41,803 nucleotides of DNA, taken from positions 1-41,803 of the forward strand of contig CAYRFQ010000067.1 in assembly GCA_964423615.1 (NCBI GenBank), read 5' to 3'. The position numbers were made by a program, and so were the translations under genes. The DNA comes from CAYRFQ01 sp964423615 (GTDB lineage Bacteria; Planctomycetota; Planctomycetia; Gemmatales; Gemmataceae). Shown piece by piece: positions 1-7,847 of this stretch (the first letter of the stretch is position 1; each line of letters starts with the position of its first letter). The notes below the pieces were generated by a model. That model was not told the DNA's origin, did not search any database, and saw nothing but the letters and a program-made list of their open reading frames with translations.

Positions 1-66
1 ACCCTCAGAGGATCCTCCATCACCTCCACCCTAGCACCATCCTTACCCTCCACCATATCCTCCAGC

Positions 67-270
67 TTATCCCCCACCGTAGCAACCGCCGTAGCCGCCA
101 CCATAACCACCACCGTAGCAACCGCCATATCCGCCGCCACTAAAACCATACCCTGCACCATAGCATCCAGCGGAGCGGTGTCGACCAAGGAAGCCGCGGC
201 CTCCACAACCAAAAGTATCAGGAGCATCGGCTCCAACAGTCAAAGCAGCCATCAAAACAACACTGTACAT
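67..270 (-). CDS. Gly/Tyr/Cys-rich protein, probably a broken TIGR03000-type planctomycete protein
   Basis: 67 codons from an ATG at 270, chosen because GAGGAGG (276-282) lies 5 nt upstream. The N-terminus MYSVVLMAALT is, from memory, a hallmark of a large Gemmataceae family whose middle is GGYGG/GGCYGG repeats and whose C-terminus is a TIGR03000 domain. Here the repeat run (GGCYGGGYGG type) is cut by a TAA at 67, yet Gly-rich coding-like DNA continues to base 1 with further in-frame stops (TAA, TAG). Another minus-strand frame stays open to the window edge. I infer a frameshift or early stop in a longer gene; the expected C-terminal domain would lie outside the window. No function is established. 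Confidence 0.6.
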   Translation of the reverse strand: MYSVVLMAALTVGADAPDTFGCGGRGFLGRHRSAGCYGAGYGFSGGGYGGCYGGGYGGGYGGCYGGG

Positions 271-1068
271 GGAAACCTCCTCGAGATGACATTCCTTTGG
301 GTCATCGTACGAAAAAAGCAAAGACACAACTCACAAAGTACACAAACGTTAAAAACATCAGTCTGTTGAAATTTCACAAGTCTAACGTTCTGAGCAAGCT
401 AAAGCTTTTTCCCAGATTCGTGAAAGGAAAAGGACGTATCCGTCGATCTTAATTCATCATGTGCAATGGATAGTAAAGTTAGTTAAAAAAAGAGTCAATA
501 ACAATTTGGGAAGTGTGTACAAAATGTTCTGTTTGAGCGGATGCGAGAAAGTATGGTTGCCGGCACACTCTAGGATTGTTTAAGAGCTTGATTGGGACAC
601 TCACCGAAGTCAACTGTGACGTCCGAGAGAGGGCGATAACGGGACAATGAGTAAAGTTAAAGAGTTAGAGCGAATGTGTGTTCAATCTACACTCACAAGA
701 ATCTGATCTTCCGTGAAACTTTGAACTCAGGGCCTCGGTATTTGTAAACGTAGTTCTAGGAAACCCGTGCTGGTGTTCATACGATAGAATAAGTGTTCGC
801 TTTCTTCCCACTCGCTCCTGAGAGAAAACACCTCTCACGATCAGGAAGACGAGACTGCCCACTCGAAAAGCCAAACTTGATAGCAATTTTTGTCACAGCC
901 TCCAGGGATAAAGATGATCCTCACGGTCCCGACAGAAACTGGCAACTTGAGCTTTGGCTGGGTTCAGATGAGAGTTGGAGGTTTCGGCGAGTAAGCACCA
1001 GCAGTCCTTGCGTCCCGACAACTACGGACGCAACAACTATCTATTTTTCGTTGAAGGGATCGAAATCT
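271..1068. other. Intergenic stretch, no gene seen
   Basis: About 800 bases between the divergent Gly-rich gene and the secreted protein starting at 1069. It is A/T-richer than its surroundings near 330-560. I found no ORF with a ribosome binding site, no clear hairpin and no repeat. An open frame runs through 793-1068 into the downstream gene, but it precedes a good signal peptide and has no family-like sequence, so I treat it as untranslated leader. Confidence 0.5.
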
Positions 1069-2064
1069 ATGACTCGACAATTTCGCAGCTGGGCACTGTT
1101 TGTGGCTGTAGCTGTGGTCACTCCGTTCGCCGGTTCTGTCGCCAGCGCTCAACAAGCCACACGATACCTCCCCAAGAATACCGGGATGGTGTTCCAGTTC
1201 GACCTGAAGCGAATCTTCGATGCTAAGGTCATGTCGAACAACAAGAATGCCGTTGACGCCATCAAGGATTTCCTCCGGGGGAAGATGGAAGGCAACGAAC
1301 AATTCGTGAAAGTCCAGAAAGCTCTGGAATTCGACTTGTTCCGCGATCTGGACCGTGTAACTCTCGGCGTTTCTCCAGGAAAAAATCCTGAAAATGTCTG
1401 CATCGTGATCGAAGGTGCTTTCAAGCCTGCGAGAATCAAGAAGGTGGCAGGACAGTTCCCGAATTTCATCAAGGCCACCGCCATCGGGAACACTCCCGTC
1501 TACGAGATGAGTAACCCGACCAACGCCGAAACCCTCTACATCGGCGTTGCGAACAAAAAAACGCTCATTGCTTCGAAAGTCAAAGCCGACTTGGCCGCTG
1601 CTCTGAACCGACAGGTTCCTATGGTTCCGGCTCAAACCAAGGCCCTCCTGAAGAGCATCAATTCGAAAGCTTGCATCGGCATGCTCATGACTCGCAAGTA
1701 TCTCGACGAAGCCATGAATAATGCACCTCCTCAAGCTGCCATGGCCAAGCGGTACGTCGAACAACTCAAAGGCGTCACAGTCGAGATGGTCTTATCCACA
1801 GACTTGAAATTCCGGATGGGTGCCGAGGCTACCAACGCCCAAAATGCTAAATTCTTGCGTCGGGATCTGGAAAATGGCCTCGACCTCATGAAAACCCTCT
1901 TGGCCAACCAGGCGTTGAACAACCCAGCACTCCAACCGATCGTCGACATCGTGGACACCTTGAAGGTCGGAAGCCAAGGAACGACCTTGTCCGTTCGTGG
2001 GCAGGTTTCTGGTGAGATCATCGAGCAAGGCATGAAGATGATCCAGCCGTTCCTCGGGCCGTGA
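1069..2064 (+). CDS. Secreted protein of unknown function
   Basis: 331 codons. The start at 1069 is chosen because it opens a clear signal peptide (MTRQFRSWALFVAVAVVTPF, cleavage probably after ASA-Q near residue 28) and GAAGGGA lies about 9 nt upstream; the frame is open further 5' but without protein-like sequence. The mature part is soluble, with alternating charged and hydrophobic residues, has no Cys cluster and no motif I recognise. Phrases such as YLPKNTGMVFQFDLKRI recall planctomycete exported proteins with an internal duplication, but I cannot name a family. It stands alone and is closed by a strong terminator. Confidence 0.8.
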   Translation: MTRQFRSWALFVAVAVVTPFAGSVASAQQATRYLPKNTGMVFQFDLKRIFDAKVMSNNKNAVDAIKDFLRGKMEGNEQFVKVQKALEFDLFRDLDRVTLGVSPGKNPENVCIVIEGAFKPARIKKVAGQFPNFIKATAIGNTPVYEMSNPTNAETLYIGVANKKTLIASKVKADLAAALNRQVPMVPAQTKALLKSINSKACIGMLMTRKYLDEAMNNAPPQAAMAKRYVEQLKGVTVEMVLSTDLKFRMGAEATNAQNAKFLRRDLENGLDLMKTLLANQALNNPALQPIVDIVDTLKVGSQGTTLSVRGQVSGEIIEQGMKMIQPFLGP

Positions 2065-2120
2065 AATTTTCGGTAAAATGTTGAACGTTTGACACTTCGG
2101 TCCTGACGCATTTTCGAACG

Positions 2121-2155
2121 GCCCACGGATTCCACAAGGATCCGTGGGCTTTTTT
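2121..2155 (+). terminator. Rho-independent terminator
   Basis: Perfect 10-bp stem GCCCACGGAT (2121-2130) with ATCCGTGGGC (2140-2149), a 9-nt loop and six T (2150-2155). It lies 57 nt after the secreted-protein stop and separates it from hemB. Confidence 0.92.
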
Positions 2156-2289
2156 ACGCGCCCTGCGACCACTTTTCGGCTTCTGTCATGGACTCCCGAT
2201 TGAGTCTGCAGGTGTTCACTCATAAGATGACGAACACCGACAGACTACTCGAACGGATGGATCGAGAATTCACGAGCCGAGGAAGAACC

Positions 2290-3315
2290 ATGAGCTTTCA
2301 ACATGTTCCCAAGACAGAGGGCAGCCAGTTAATCCGTCTTCGCCGAAACCGTCGTGAGGATTGGTCCCGGCGCCTTGTGGCGGAAAACCATTTGACGGTC
2401 AACGACCTGATTTGGCCAGTGTTCGTACAGGAGGGGGAAAACAAACGAACTCCCGTCGAATCCATGCCAGGGGTCGAGAGACTCACTCCGGACTTAATCG
2501 TTGAGGCCGTGGGCACCGCCCAAATGCTGGGAATACCGGCCGTAGCGATATTTCCGGCGACGGAAGCCGACAAGAAAACACCCAACGGTGACGAAGCTTT
2601 GAATCCGGACAACCTCGTTTGCGAAACGGTCCGGGCCATCAAACAACTCCATCCTCACATTGGAGTCATCTGCGACGTTGCGCTCGACCCGTACACGACC
2701 CACGGCCAGGATGGCCTGGTCCGTGATGGTTACGTGGTCAATGACGAGACCGTTGCGGTCCTCTGCCAGCAAGCGGTGATTCAAGCCGATGCTGGTTGTG
2801 ACATCATCGCTCCGTCGGACATGATGGACGGTCGCGTTGGAGCCATCCGAAAGGCACTGGACGAAGCTGGTTTTGTCCACGTCCAGATCATGGCGTATTC
2901 CGCCAAATACGCCTCCGCCTTTTATGGACCGTTCCGCGACGCCGTGGGATCATTTTCGAATCTAGGCGGGGGGGACAAACGGACCTACCAGATGGCACCT
3001 GCGAACGGCGACGAAGCCCTCCGCGAAGTTGCGTTAGACATCGCCGAAGGTGCCGACATGATCATGGTAAAGCCCGGCATGCCGTATCTGGACATCGTCC
3101 GAAGAGTGAAAGATACGTTTGGCGTTCCGACGTTTGCGTATCAGGTCAGTGGAGAATACTCGATGTTGTGTGCAGCGAGTCAAAATGGATGGCTTGACCG
3201 ACAGCAAGTCATGCTCGAGAGTTTGGTGGCCTTCAAACGTGCGGGAGCCGATGGCATCCTCACGTACTTTGCTGTCGAAGCCGCCCGAGCAATTCGCCAA
3301 GGAAAAGAGGGCTAA
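2290..3315 (+). CDS. hemB: Porphobilinogen synthase (delta-aminolevulinate dehydratase)
   Basis: 341 residues from the ATG at 2290; AGGA lies 6 nt upstream and the length then fits bacterial HemB (about 325-340). The enzyme condenses two 5-aminolevulinate molecules to porphobilinogen in cytosolic haem and tetrapyrrole synthesis. Both Schiff-base lysines are visible: K206 in AYSAKYASAFYGPFRDA and K261 in MIMVKPGMPYLD. The metal loop reads CDVALDPYTTHGQDG, in which the three cysteines of zinc enzymes are replaced by Ala/Asp/Asp, so this is the zinc-independent, Mg-responsive type (as known in Pseudomonas aeruginosa, whose lysines are K205/K260). The gene appears monocistronic, with a hairpin after it. 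The frame is open upstream to 2188 but the extra residues do not look like HemB. Confidence 0.97.
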   Translation: MSFQHVPKTEGSQLIRLRRNRREDWSRRLVAENHLTVNDLIWPVFVQEGENKRTPVESMPGVERLTPDLIVEAVGTAQMLGIPAVAIFPATEADKKTPNGDEALNPDNLVCETVRAIKQLHPHIGVICDVALDPYTTHGQDGLVRDGYVVNDETVAVLCQQAVIQADAGCDIIAPSDMMDGRVGAIRKALDEAGFVHVQIMAYSAKYASAFYGPFRDAVGSFSNLGGGDKRTYQMAPANGDEALREVALDIAEGADMIMVKPGMPYLDIVRRVKDTFGVPTFAYQVSGEYSMLCAASQNGWLDRQQVMLESLVAFKRAGADGILTYFAVEAARAIRQGKEG

Positions 3316-3329
3316 GAAACCATAAATTT

Positions 3330-3354
3330 CGGCCCAGGAGATTTTCTTGGGCCG
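3330..3354. terminator. Hairpin between convergent genes
   Basis: CGGCCCA (3330-3336) pairs with TGGGCCG (3348-3354), and 2-3 inner pairs are possible. It lies 15 nt after the hemB stop and downstream of the minus-strand isomerase gene. There is no clear T-run on either side, so a terminator role is inferred from position. Confidence 0.5.
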
Positions 3355-3490
3355 AGAAACACCGCAGCGAAAATTCTCGGTCGTCTCGCACAGGTGATGG
3401 ATGGCCTTCAATGCAAAGACGAAACTCCAATCCTTTCGTCATGGCTAAACGAGTTCGAGGATCTTTAAGCAGTCTCTGCAACCTTTCAAT

Positions 3491-4267
3491 TCAAGGACGG
3501 CAGGATTCTTCTAACAGCGCTTTTCCTGAGCGAAGGGCACCGACGGGATCGTCATTTTCGGGGTGCAACTCGAGTGACACAGCACTGTCATAACCAATCG
3601 TTCGTAACGCTTGAATAATTTTCGCGATGTCTCTTGGGTGGAGCCGTCCTGTACAGAGCGGCCAGTGCAGATCTCCCACGCCGTCGTTGTCGTCGAAGTG
3701 GACGTATCCGAGTCGTTGGGCGGATCGTGCGATAGCTTTCGTCGGTGACTCCTGGCTGATCAAACAATGTCCCACGTCGAGAAGCAATTTAACGTCCGTC
3801 AAATGGTATCGATCCAGCCAGTCCAAAGTAGCCGTGACGCTCGGCAAACTTTTGCCCGGAAAGTGTTCGACGCAAAGTTGCAGCCTCCGACCTTGGGCGT
3901 AGCTAGCAAGAGAATGGCAAGCATCAGCATACTGGGCCAAACCTGCCGGAGAAGCGTCTTCTCCTGGAACGATGTAACAATGCGTGGCCCCCAAGAGGGC
4001 AGCATCGTTGAGATGTCGTTGGCACAAGTCAACAGCTTCGCGACGGACACTGACATCGTCCGCGTCGAGAGATATACCTTCCGGAAAGCCTCGTCCGATC
4101 GCAACACATGTCACGACCAAATTGGAGGACGCCAATGCTTCCAGATGGGCCAATGGCCGTTCGGTTTCGGCGATGACGTCGACATTGGAAAACCCAAGAC
4201 CCGCGAGCTGTTCCAGTCCTTGCTCGAAATCGAGTGGCAAGGACGACAGCATAGCTGAGATGCGCAC
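3491..4267 (-). CDS. Sugar phosphate isomerase/epimerase family protein (xylose isomerase-like TIM barrel)
   Basis: 258 residues if started at the GTG at 4267 (VRISAMLSSLP, a typical first beta-strand; AGGA about 11 nt upstream). An in-frame ATG at 4252 is the alternative. Likely metal-site motifs of the AP-endonuclease-2/xylose-isomerase-like barrel are present: CVEHFPG, LLLDVGHC, YVHFDDNDG and SLELHPEND. Length fits the family. The substrate cannot be read from sequence; members isomerise or epimerise keto sugars or inositol derivatives, or act as hydroxypyruvate isomerases. It is the last gene of a minus-strand operon and starts 8 nt after the Trm112-like gene stops, suggesting coupled translation. 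Confidence 0.85.
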   Translation of the reverse strand: MRISAMLSSLPLDFEQGLEQLAGLGFSNVDVIAETERPLAHLEALASSNLVVTCVAIGRGFPEGISLDADDVSVRREAVDLCQRHLNDAALLGATHCYIVPGEDASPAGLAQYADACHSLASYAQGRRLQLCVEHFPGKSLPSVTATLDWLDRYHLTDVKLLLDVGHCLISQESPTKAIARSAQRLGYVHFDDNDGVGDLHWPLCTGRLHPRDIAKIIQALRTIGYDSAVSLELHPENDDPVGALRSGKALLEESCRP

Positions 4268-4275
4268 GAGGAGTT

Positions 4276-4494
4276 TTATCCTTTTCGCTTGTCTTGCTGG
4301 CAAGGAAGATCTTCGAGGCTTTCGCAACCTTCAGGAAGTTGGGCGTCTTGAACGATGAGTGCCGGGATTCCCTCCTTGATCGGAAATCGCAGAGCACATC
4401 GCTCACAAACGAGGGCCTTTTCCTCCGCCAACAGAGGAGTTTCCTTGGGATTCATCGGACACCGCAAAAGAGCAAGCCATTGTTCGCTAATCAT
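4276..4494 (-). CDS. Trm112/UPF0434-like small zinc-ribbon protein
   Basis: 72 residues. The pattern LALLRCP then LVCERCALRFPIKEGIPALIV matches the Trm112/YcaR fold, in which a four-Cys zinc site is followed by a conserved FPIxxGIPxLL strand. Here C12, C30 and C33 are present, but the second Cys of the first pair is replaced (C12-P-M-N), so the zinc site may be incomplete. An unusual C-terminal tail adds C57 and C65. Eukaryotic and archaeal Trm112 activate methyltransferases; the role of bacterial homologues is not settled. Spacing is 25 nt from the upstream gene and 8 nt to the downstream start. Confidence 0.8.
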   Translation of the reverse strand: MISEQWLALLRCPMNPKETPLLAEEKALVCERCALRFPIKEGIPALIVQDAQLPEGCESLEDLPCQQDKRKG

Positions 4495-4519
4495 TGGGTA
4501 TTTCTCGTTATCCTAATCG

Positions 4520-5224
4520 CTACCTTCGCCGACGGCGCGGTGGTTCGTCGTCCTCGTCTTCTCGTCCACGTCGTCGCGGTCGATCGTCGTCATCATCGAG
4601 ACGACTGCGGCCCCTTCGATCTTCGTCGTAGTCATCTTCTCGTCCACGTCGTCGCGGTCGATCGTCGTCATCATCGTCGTCTCGTCTTCTGCGACGATCA
4701 TCTCGAGGAGGCGGTCGATCGGGGTCCACATCGGACTCTCTACGACCTCGGCGCGGAGGCTGGTCGGTCACGCCCTCATCGTCATCATCACGACGTCTTC
4801 GGCCTCGATCACGATCGTCGTCATGGTCATCACCACGGCCTCGGCCACGTTCTTCGCCTCTTCGTTCATCTGAAGGGGTGGCATCGGGGAGATATTCGGC
4901 ATGAGCCGGGAGCACCGCGGTATCGTGGGTGAGGTCGATGTCGAGTGTCTCGGCGTAAGTGGCTTGTTTCTGCACGGCTTCGGGCAAAGCGGGAGGGACC
5001 GCGCCGCCGAATGGAGGCGACACCGCCGAATGCGACACACCAGCCGGTTTTTGGCCGGTTGGTTGGGATTGAATGTGTTTCCCCGGTGCGGTTCCATCCA
5101 CGGACTGAGTCGGAATCGTCAAGATCGTCCCGCAATTGAAACACTTCGCCTTCTTTCCAGCGTTGGCCGCCGCGACCTTCATGCTCTGGCTGCAGACATA
5201 ACACTGAAACGTAATTTCGGACAT
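4520..5224 (-). CDS. N-terminal zinc ribbon protein with Asp/Arg-rich low-complexity tail
   Basis: 234 residues. The N-terminus carries a CxxC...CxxC zinc ribbon (C8, C11, C28, C31) with the spacer MKVAAANAGKKAKC, closely similar to the next gene upstream. Residues about 115-234 are almost only Asp, Glu and Arg with some Pro and Gly, in mixed-charge runs such as RRRRDDDDEG and DDDDRPRRRGRE; this part must be disordered. No membrane segment is present. Part of the tail comes from a 42-bp DNA duplication. The function is unknown; mixed-charge R/D tails can bind nucleic acid or form condensates, but nothing here proves that. It starts 40 nt after the membrane protein gene. Confidence 0.8.
   Translation of the reverse strand: MSEITFQCYVCSQSMKVAAANAGKKAKCFNCGTILTIPTQSVDGTAPGKHIQSQPTGQKPAGVSHSAVSPPFGGAVPPALPEAVQKQATYAETLDIDLTHDTAVLPAHAEYLPDATPSDERRGEERGRGRGDDHDDDRDRGRRRRDDDDEGVTDQPPRRGRRESDVDPDRPPPRDDRRRRRDDDDDDDRPRRRGREDDYDEDRRGRSRLDDDDDRPRRRGREDEDDEPPRRRRR
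4557..4676. repeat. 42-bp direct repeat within the D/R-rich coding region
   Basis: Bases 4557-4598 and 4635-4676 are identical over 42 bp (period 78). They encode two copies of a DDDDRPRRRGRE-type segment, in frame. This is in-frame expansion of the low-complexity tail. Confidence 0.9.
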
Positions 5225-5264
5225 GAGTATGGTCCCCGATCGTAAAGGCGGGTTGCGTTCGACT

Positions 5265-6560
5265 CTACTCCTTGATGATGCGAGCGATGCGCTTACGTGC
5301 CATCAAACTTAGTCGCATGACCCAGCTCAGTTGCCAAAATGTAAAACAGACCGTTAACAAAAACACGACTCGGAGAAGGTTGATCAAAACCTCCGTCGTT
5401 CCGGTGTTGAATAACAACAGGTAAGTAACTTGCATGAACACGATGCCCAGACTGAGGCGGGTCAAGCCGATCGGCCTCCCTTCAATGTGTTCGTCTTTCA
5501 ACGAAAGCCCACAAGACCGAACAAAGACCGAGTAAATCGCAATTTCACTCAGCAAGCTCACGTGCAAGATGATGGCCATGAGGACCTCCCAGAACGGAGC
5601 CCAACTCCACGTCAGGTGAATCGGCTGGGTCCGTTCGATGTTCGCGGAGACCAGAGCAATTTCCGGCGTGATGAAGGGAATTGGAAAATAAGTCAAGGCC
5701 CCCGTGACTGGCAACAATTGCAAAAACAGGACGACAAACAAGTTGAAGGTCGTCACCGAAACGCCGGCGATCGCCAAACCTCGCTCTCCGTGCCGCGACG
5801 GTGCGGTGATGAAAAAACCATAGGCTGCGGCATTGGCAATCAAACGGAAGATCATCAAAATAGAGCCGAGGATGAACAGAATCGAGGTCAATGTCATCAT
5901 CGAACTGTGGCTTAGCAGTCCGAAGATGAAGGGCCGAATGTAATAGGTATCGTGCTCTCCATAATCAGCAAGCGATTGGGAATCGGGATCGATGAGGACA
6001 CGCGAGGCTAGATACCCATACTCGGGGACTTGTACGATTTGACTAAACAAGCCGATGAGTAACGGTATCTTCGTCAACATGAGTGCCAGGGTCGCGAGGA
6101 TGGCCCCAGCAACCATCAGACTCATGCCAAGGCGTACACGCTCCCACGCTTCTCGATCCACAGGGGCTTTCCGCAAGGCGATCAGTCGTTTGCGGCGTTC
6201 GCGTCTTTTCTCGATTTCCTCGGCAGTGAGTTCGCCGTCGTTCTCCTCTTCTTCCTCTTCTTCTTCGTCGCTTATACCATAAAGTTTTGCCAGTTCGCGT
6301 TTACGTTCTTCTTCGGAACTGATCTCACCAGGGTCATCGTCAACAATGGCGTACGTTGTCGGCCCCTCGTCATCCTCGTCCACCAAGGACCCAACGCTGG
6401 CCGTCGGGTTTGCTTTGCCCTTGGCGGTTTCGTTTGCCTTGGGAACCGTCAGCGGCTTTCGGCAACTTGGATTCGGACACCTTGCCCGCTTCCCGGCCTG
6501 AGATGCTGCAACCTTGATGAAACGGTCACAGTTTGGACAATTGAATTCGATTCGGCTCAT
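5265..6560 (-). CDS. Zinc-ribbon multi-pass membrane protein
   Basis: 431 residues. The N-terminal zinc ribbon (C8, C11, C28, C33; MSRIEFNCPNC) is followed by an acidic linker with a run of seven Glu (about residues 97-105), then about six hydrophobic segments from residue 143 on, for example LMVAGAILATLALMLTKIPL and VLMAIILHVSLLSEIAIYSV. The C-terminus is basic (MARKRIARIIKE). This architecture of a cytosolic ribbon, charged linker and integral membrane domain recurs in planctomycetes but has no assigned function. It is the first gene of the minus-strand operon 6560-3491 and its ribbon is paralogous to that of the next gene, suggesting the two proteins share a partner or arose by duplication. 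Confidence 0.85.
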   Translation of the reverse strand: MSRIEFNCPNCDRFIKVAASQAGKRARCPNPSCRKPLTVPKANETAKGKANPTASVGSLVDEDDEGPTTYAIVDDDPGEISSEEERKRELAKLYGISDEEEEEEEENDGELTAEEIEKRRERRKRLIALRKAPVDREAWERVRLGMSLMVAGAILATLALMLTKIPLLIGLFSQIVQVPEYGYLASRVLIDPDSQSLADYGEHDTYYIRPFIFGLLSHSSMMTLTSILFILGSILMIFRLIANAAAYGFFITAPSRHGERGLAIAGVSVTTFNLFVVLFLQLLPVTGALTYFPIPFITPEIALVSANIERTQPIHLTWSWAPFWEVLMAIILHVSLLSEIAIYSVFVRSCGLSLKDEHIEGRPIGLTRLSLGIVFMQVTYLLLFNTGTTEVLINLLRVVFLLTVCFTFWQLSWVMRLSLMARKRIARIIKE

Positions 6561-6935
6561 GGATCGTCCGCCCCGTGGCGAGGCCCTGGGTCATTGGAGT
6601 TTGGATCGAAAAAACAATAAGACAAAGCAATTGTAATGAAATGCCTTGGCTGACAGAAGAGAACGTCACAGAAACAGGCGAGACTTGACAGTCAAGAGTA
6701 CGGAGACAAGGGTCAAGAGATCGCTTTGTTGGCCGAGGAACGCGAAAATTCTAGTTGTCCGGTTTTTCTGTTCGTCGCAGGTACACTCGGCTCGCGAGTA
6801 CCTGCGAGCCAGACAACCATCTCTTTTCCGTTCCACGTCCAAATCGAGTGTGACTCCGGACAACGAGCCGCGAACGAGAAAGTCTCCTGTCTCTAGATCA
6901 TTGTCTATTGACTCTTGATTCTTTTCGGCCGTATC
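6561..6935. other. Intergenic stretch with nested inverted repeats
   Basis: 375 bases with no credible gene. Four pairs of inverted repeats are nested in order: TCAAGAGT 6692/ACTCTTGA 6911, GGAGAC 6702/GTCTCC 6882, GTTGTCCGG 6754/CCGGACAAC 6856, and TCGCAGGTAC 6775/GTACCTGCGA 6798. The innermost can extend by three pairs past a 2-nt bulge. There is no T-tract beside it. It could be a folded RNA or a decayed mobile fragment. Confidence 0.5.
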
Positions 6936-7847
6936 CTAGCCTCGCTTCACGCCGGACATTTGCTCCAGTGCGAGCATCAAGGCGTGTGTGCCGTTCTTCG
7001 CCATCCCATTCGCTTGGACCGACATGTACAACTGGTGAGCAAGGGCTAAACCTGGCATGGCGAGTCCGAGCCGTTTCGATTCGGCCAGGGCAATTCCCAT
7101 ATCTTTGATGAAGTGCTCGACGAAGAAACCGGGATCGAAGTTTCGTTTGATGATCCGGGGACCGAGGTTGCTCAACGACCAACTTCCCGCCGCGCCTTTT
7201 TCTACCGATTGCATGACCACCTCGAGATCCAGCCCCGCTTTGAAGCCGTAAAGCAAAGCTTCGCAAACCCCGATCATGTTGGTGGCGATCAGGATTTGGT
7301 TGACCATCTTGGTGTGTTGGCCGCTACCAGGAGGCCCCTGGTGGACAATCGTTTTGCCCATGATCTCGAACAACGGCTTGACGGCTTCGACGGCTTCCGG
7401 CTCCCCACCGATCATGATCGAGAGACGGGCTTCACGAGCGCCAACATCTCCACCCGAAACCGGAGCATCGACGCTGTAGCACCCTTTGGCCTTGGCAGCT
7501 TCGTTAATTTCCACGGCCAGCGATGGTTCGCTCGTCGTCATGTCGACAAGGATGTTACCAGCTTTACTGCCTGCGAGGGCTCCGTTCTCGCCAAGAAAAA
7601 CTTCTCGGACGTCCGGAGGAAAACCAACGATTGCGAAGATGACGTCGGCTTGTTCGGCCACGGCTTTGGGAGTATCGGCCCATTGGGCGCCAACCTCGAT
7701 GAGGGGCTGGGCTTTTTCCTTGGTACGCGTCGAGACCGTTGCTTTGTAACCTGCTTCGATCAAGTGTTGGCACATCCACCGTCCCATCACCCCTGTTCCG
7801 ATCCATCCAATAGTTGTTTTGCCTGGTTCTACCTTCGTTGGTGCCAT
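6936..7847 (-). CDS. 3-hydroxyisobutyrate dehydrogenase / tartronate semialdehyde reductase family
   Basis: 303 residues from the ATG at 7847, chosen over an upstream GTG because GAGG sits 6 nt before it. Beta-hydroxyacid dehydrogenase signatures are in order: the Rossmann dinucleotide site GWIGTGVMG (G17, G19, G22), the substrate site DAPVSGGDVGA (residues 128-137) and the catalytic Lys K180 in GSGQHTKMVNQ. These NAD(P)-dependent cytosolic enzymes oxidise or reduce 3-hydroxyisobutyrate, tartronate semialdehyde or succinic semialdehyde; the sequence alone does not choose among them. It stands alone on the minus strand. Confidence 0.9.
   Translation of the reverse strand: MAPTKVEPGKTTIGWIGTGVMGRWMCQHLIEAGYKATVSTRTKEKAQPLIEVGAQWADTPKAVAEQADVIFAIVGFPPDVREVFLGENGALAGSKAGNILVDMTTSEPSLAVEINEAAKAKGCYSVDAPVSGGDVGAREARLSIMIGGEPEAVEAVKPLFEIMGKTIVHQGPPGSGQHTKMVNQILIATNMIGVCEALLYGFKAGLDLEVVMQSVEKGAAGSWSLSNLGPRIIKRNFDPGFFVEHFIKDMGIALAESKRLGLAMPGLALAHQLYMSVQANGMAKNGTHALMLALEQMSGVKRG

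Noticed and set aside
793..1068. N-terminal extension of the secreted protein
   Set aside because: The extra 92 residues would bury the signal peptide and lack a ribosome site.
964..1764. 266-codon minus-strand open frame
   Set aside because: It is antisense to the secreted-protein gene, which has a signal peptide, ribosome site and terminator; the antisense product resembles no protein.
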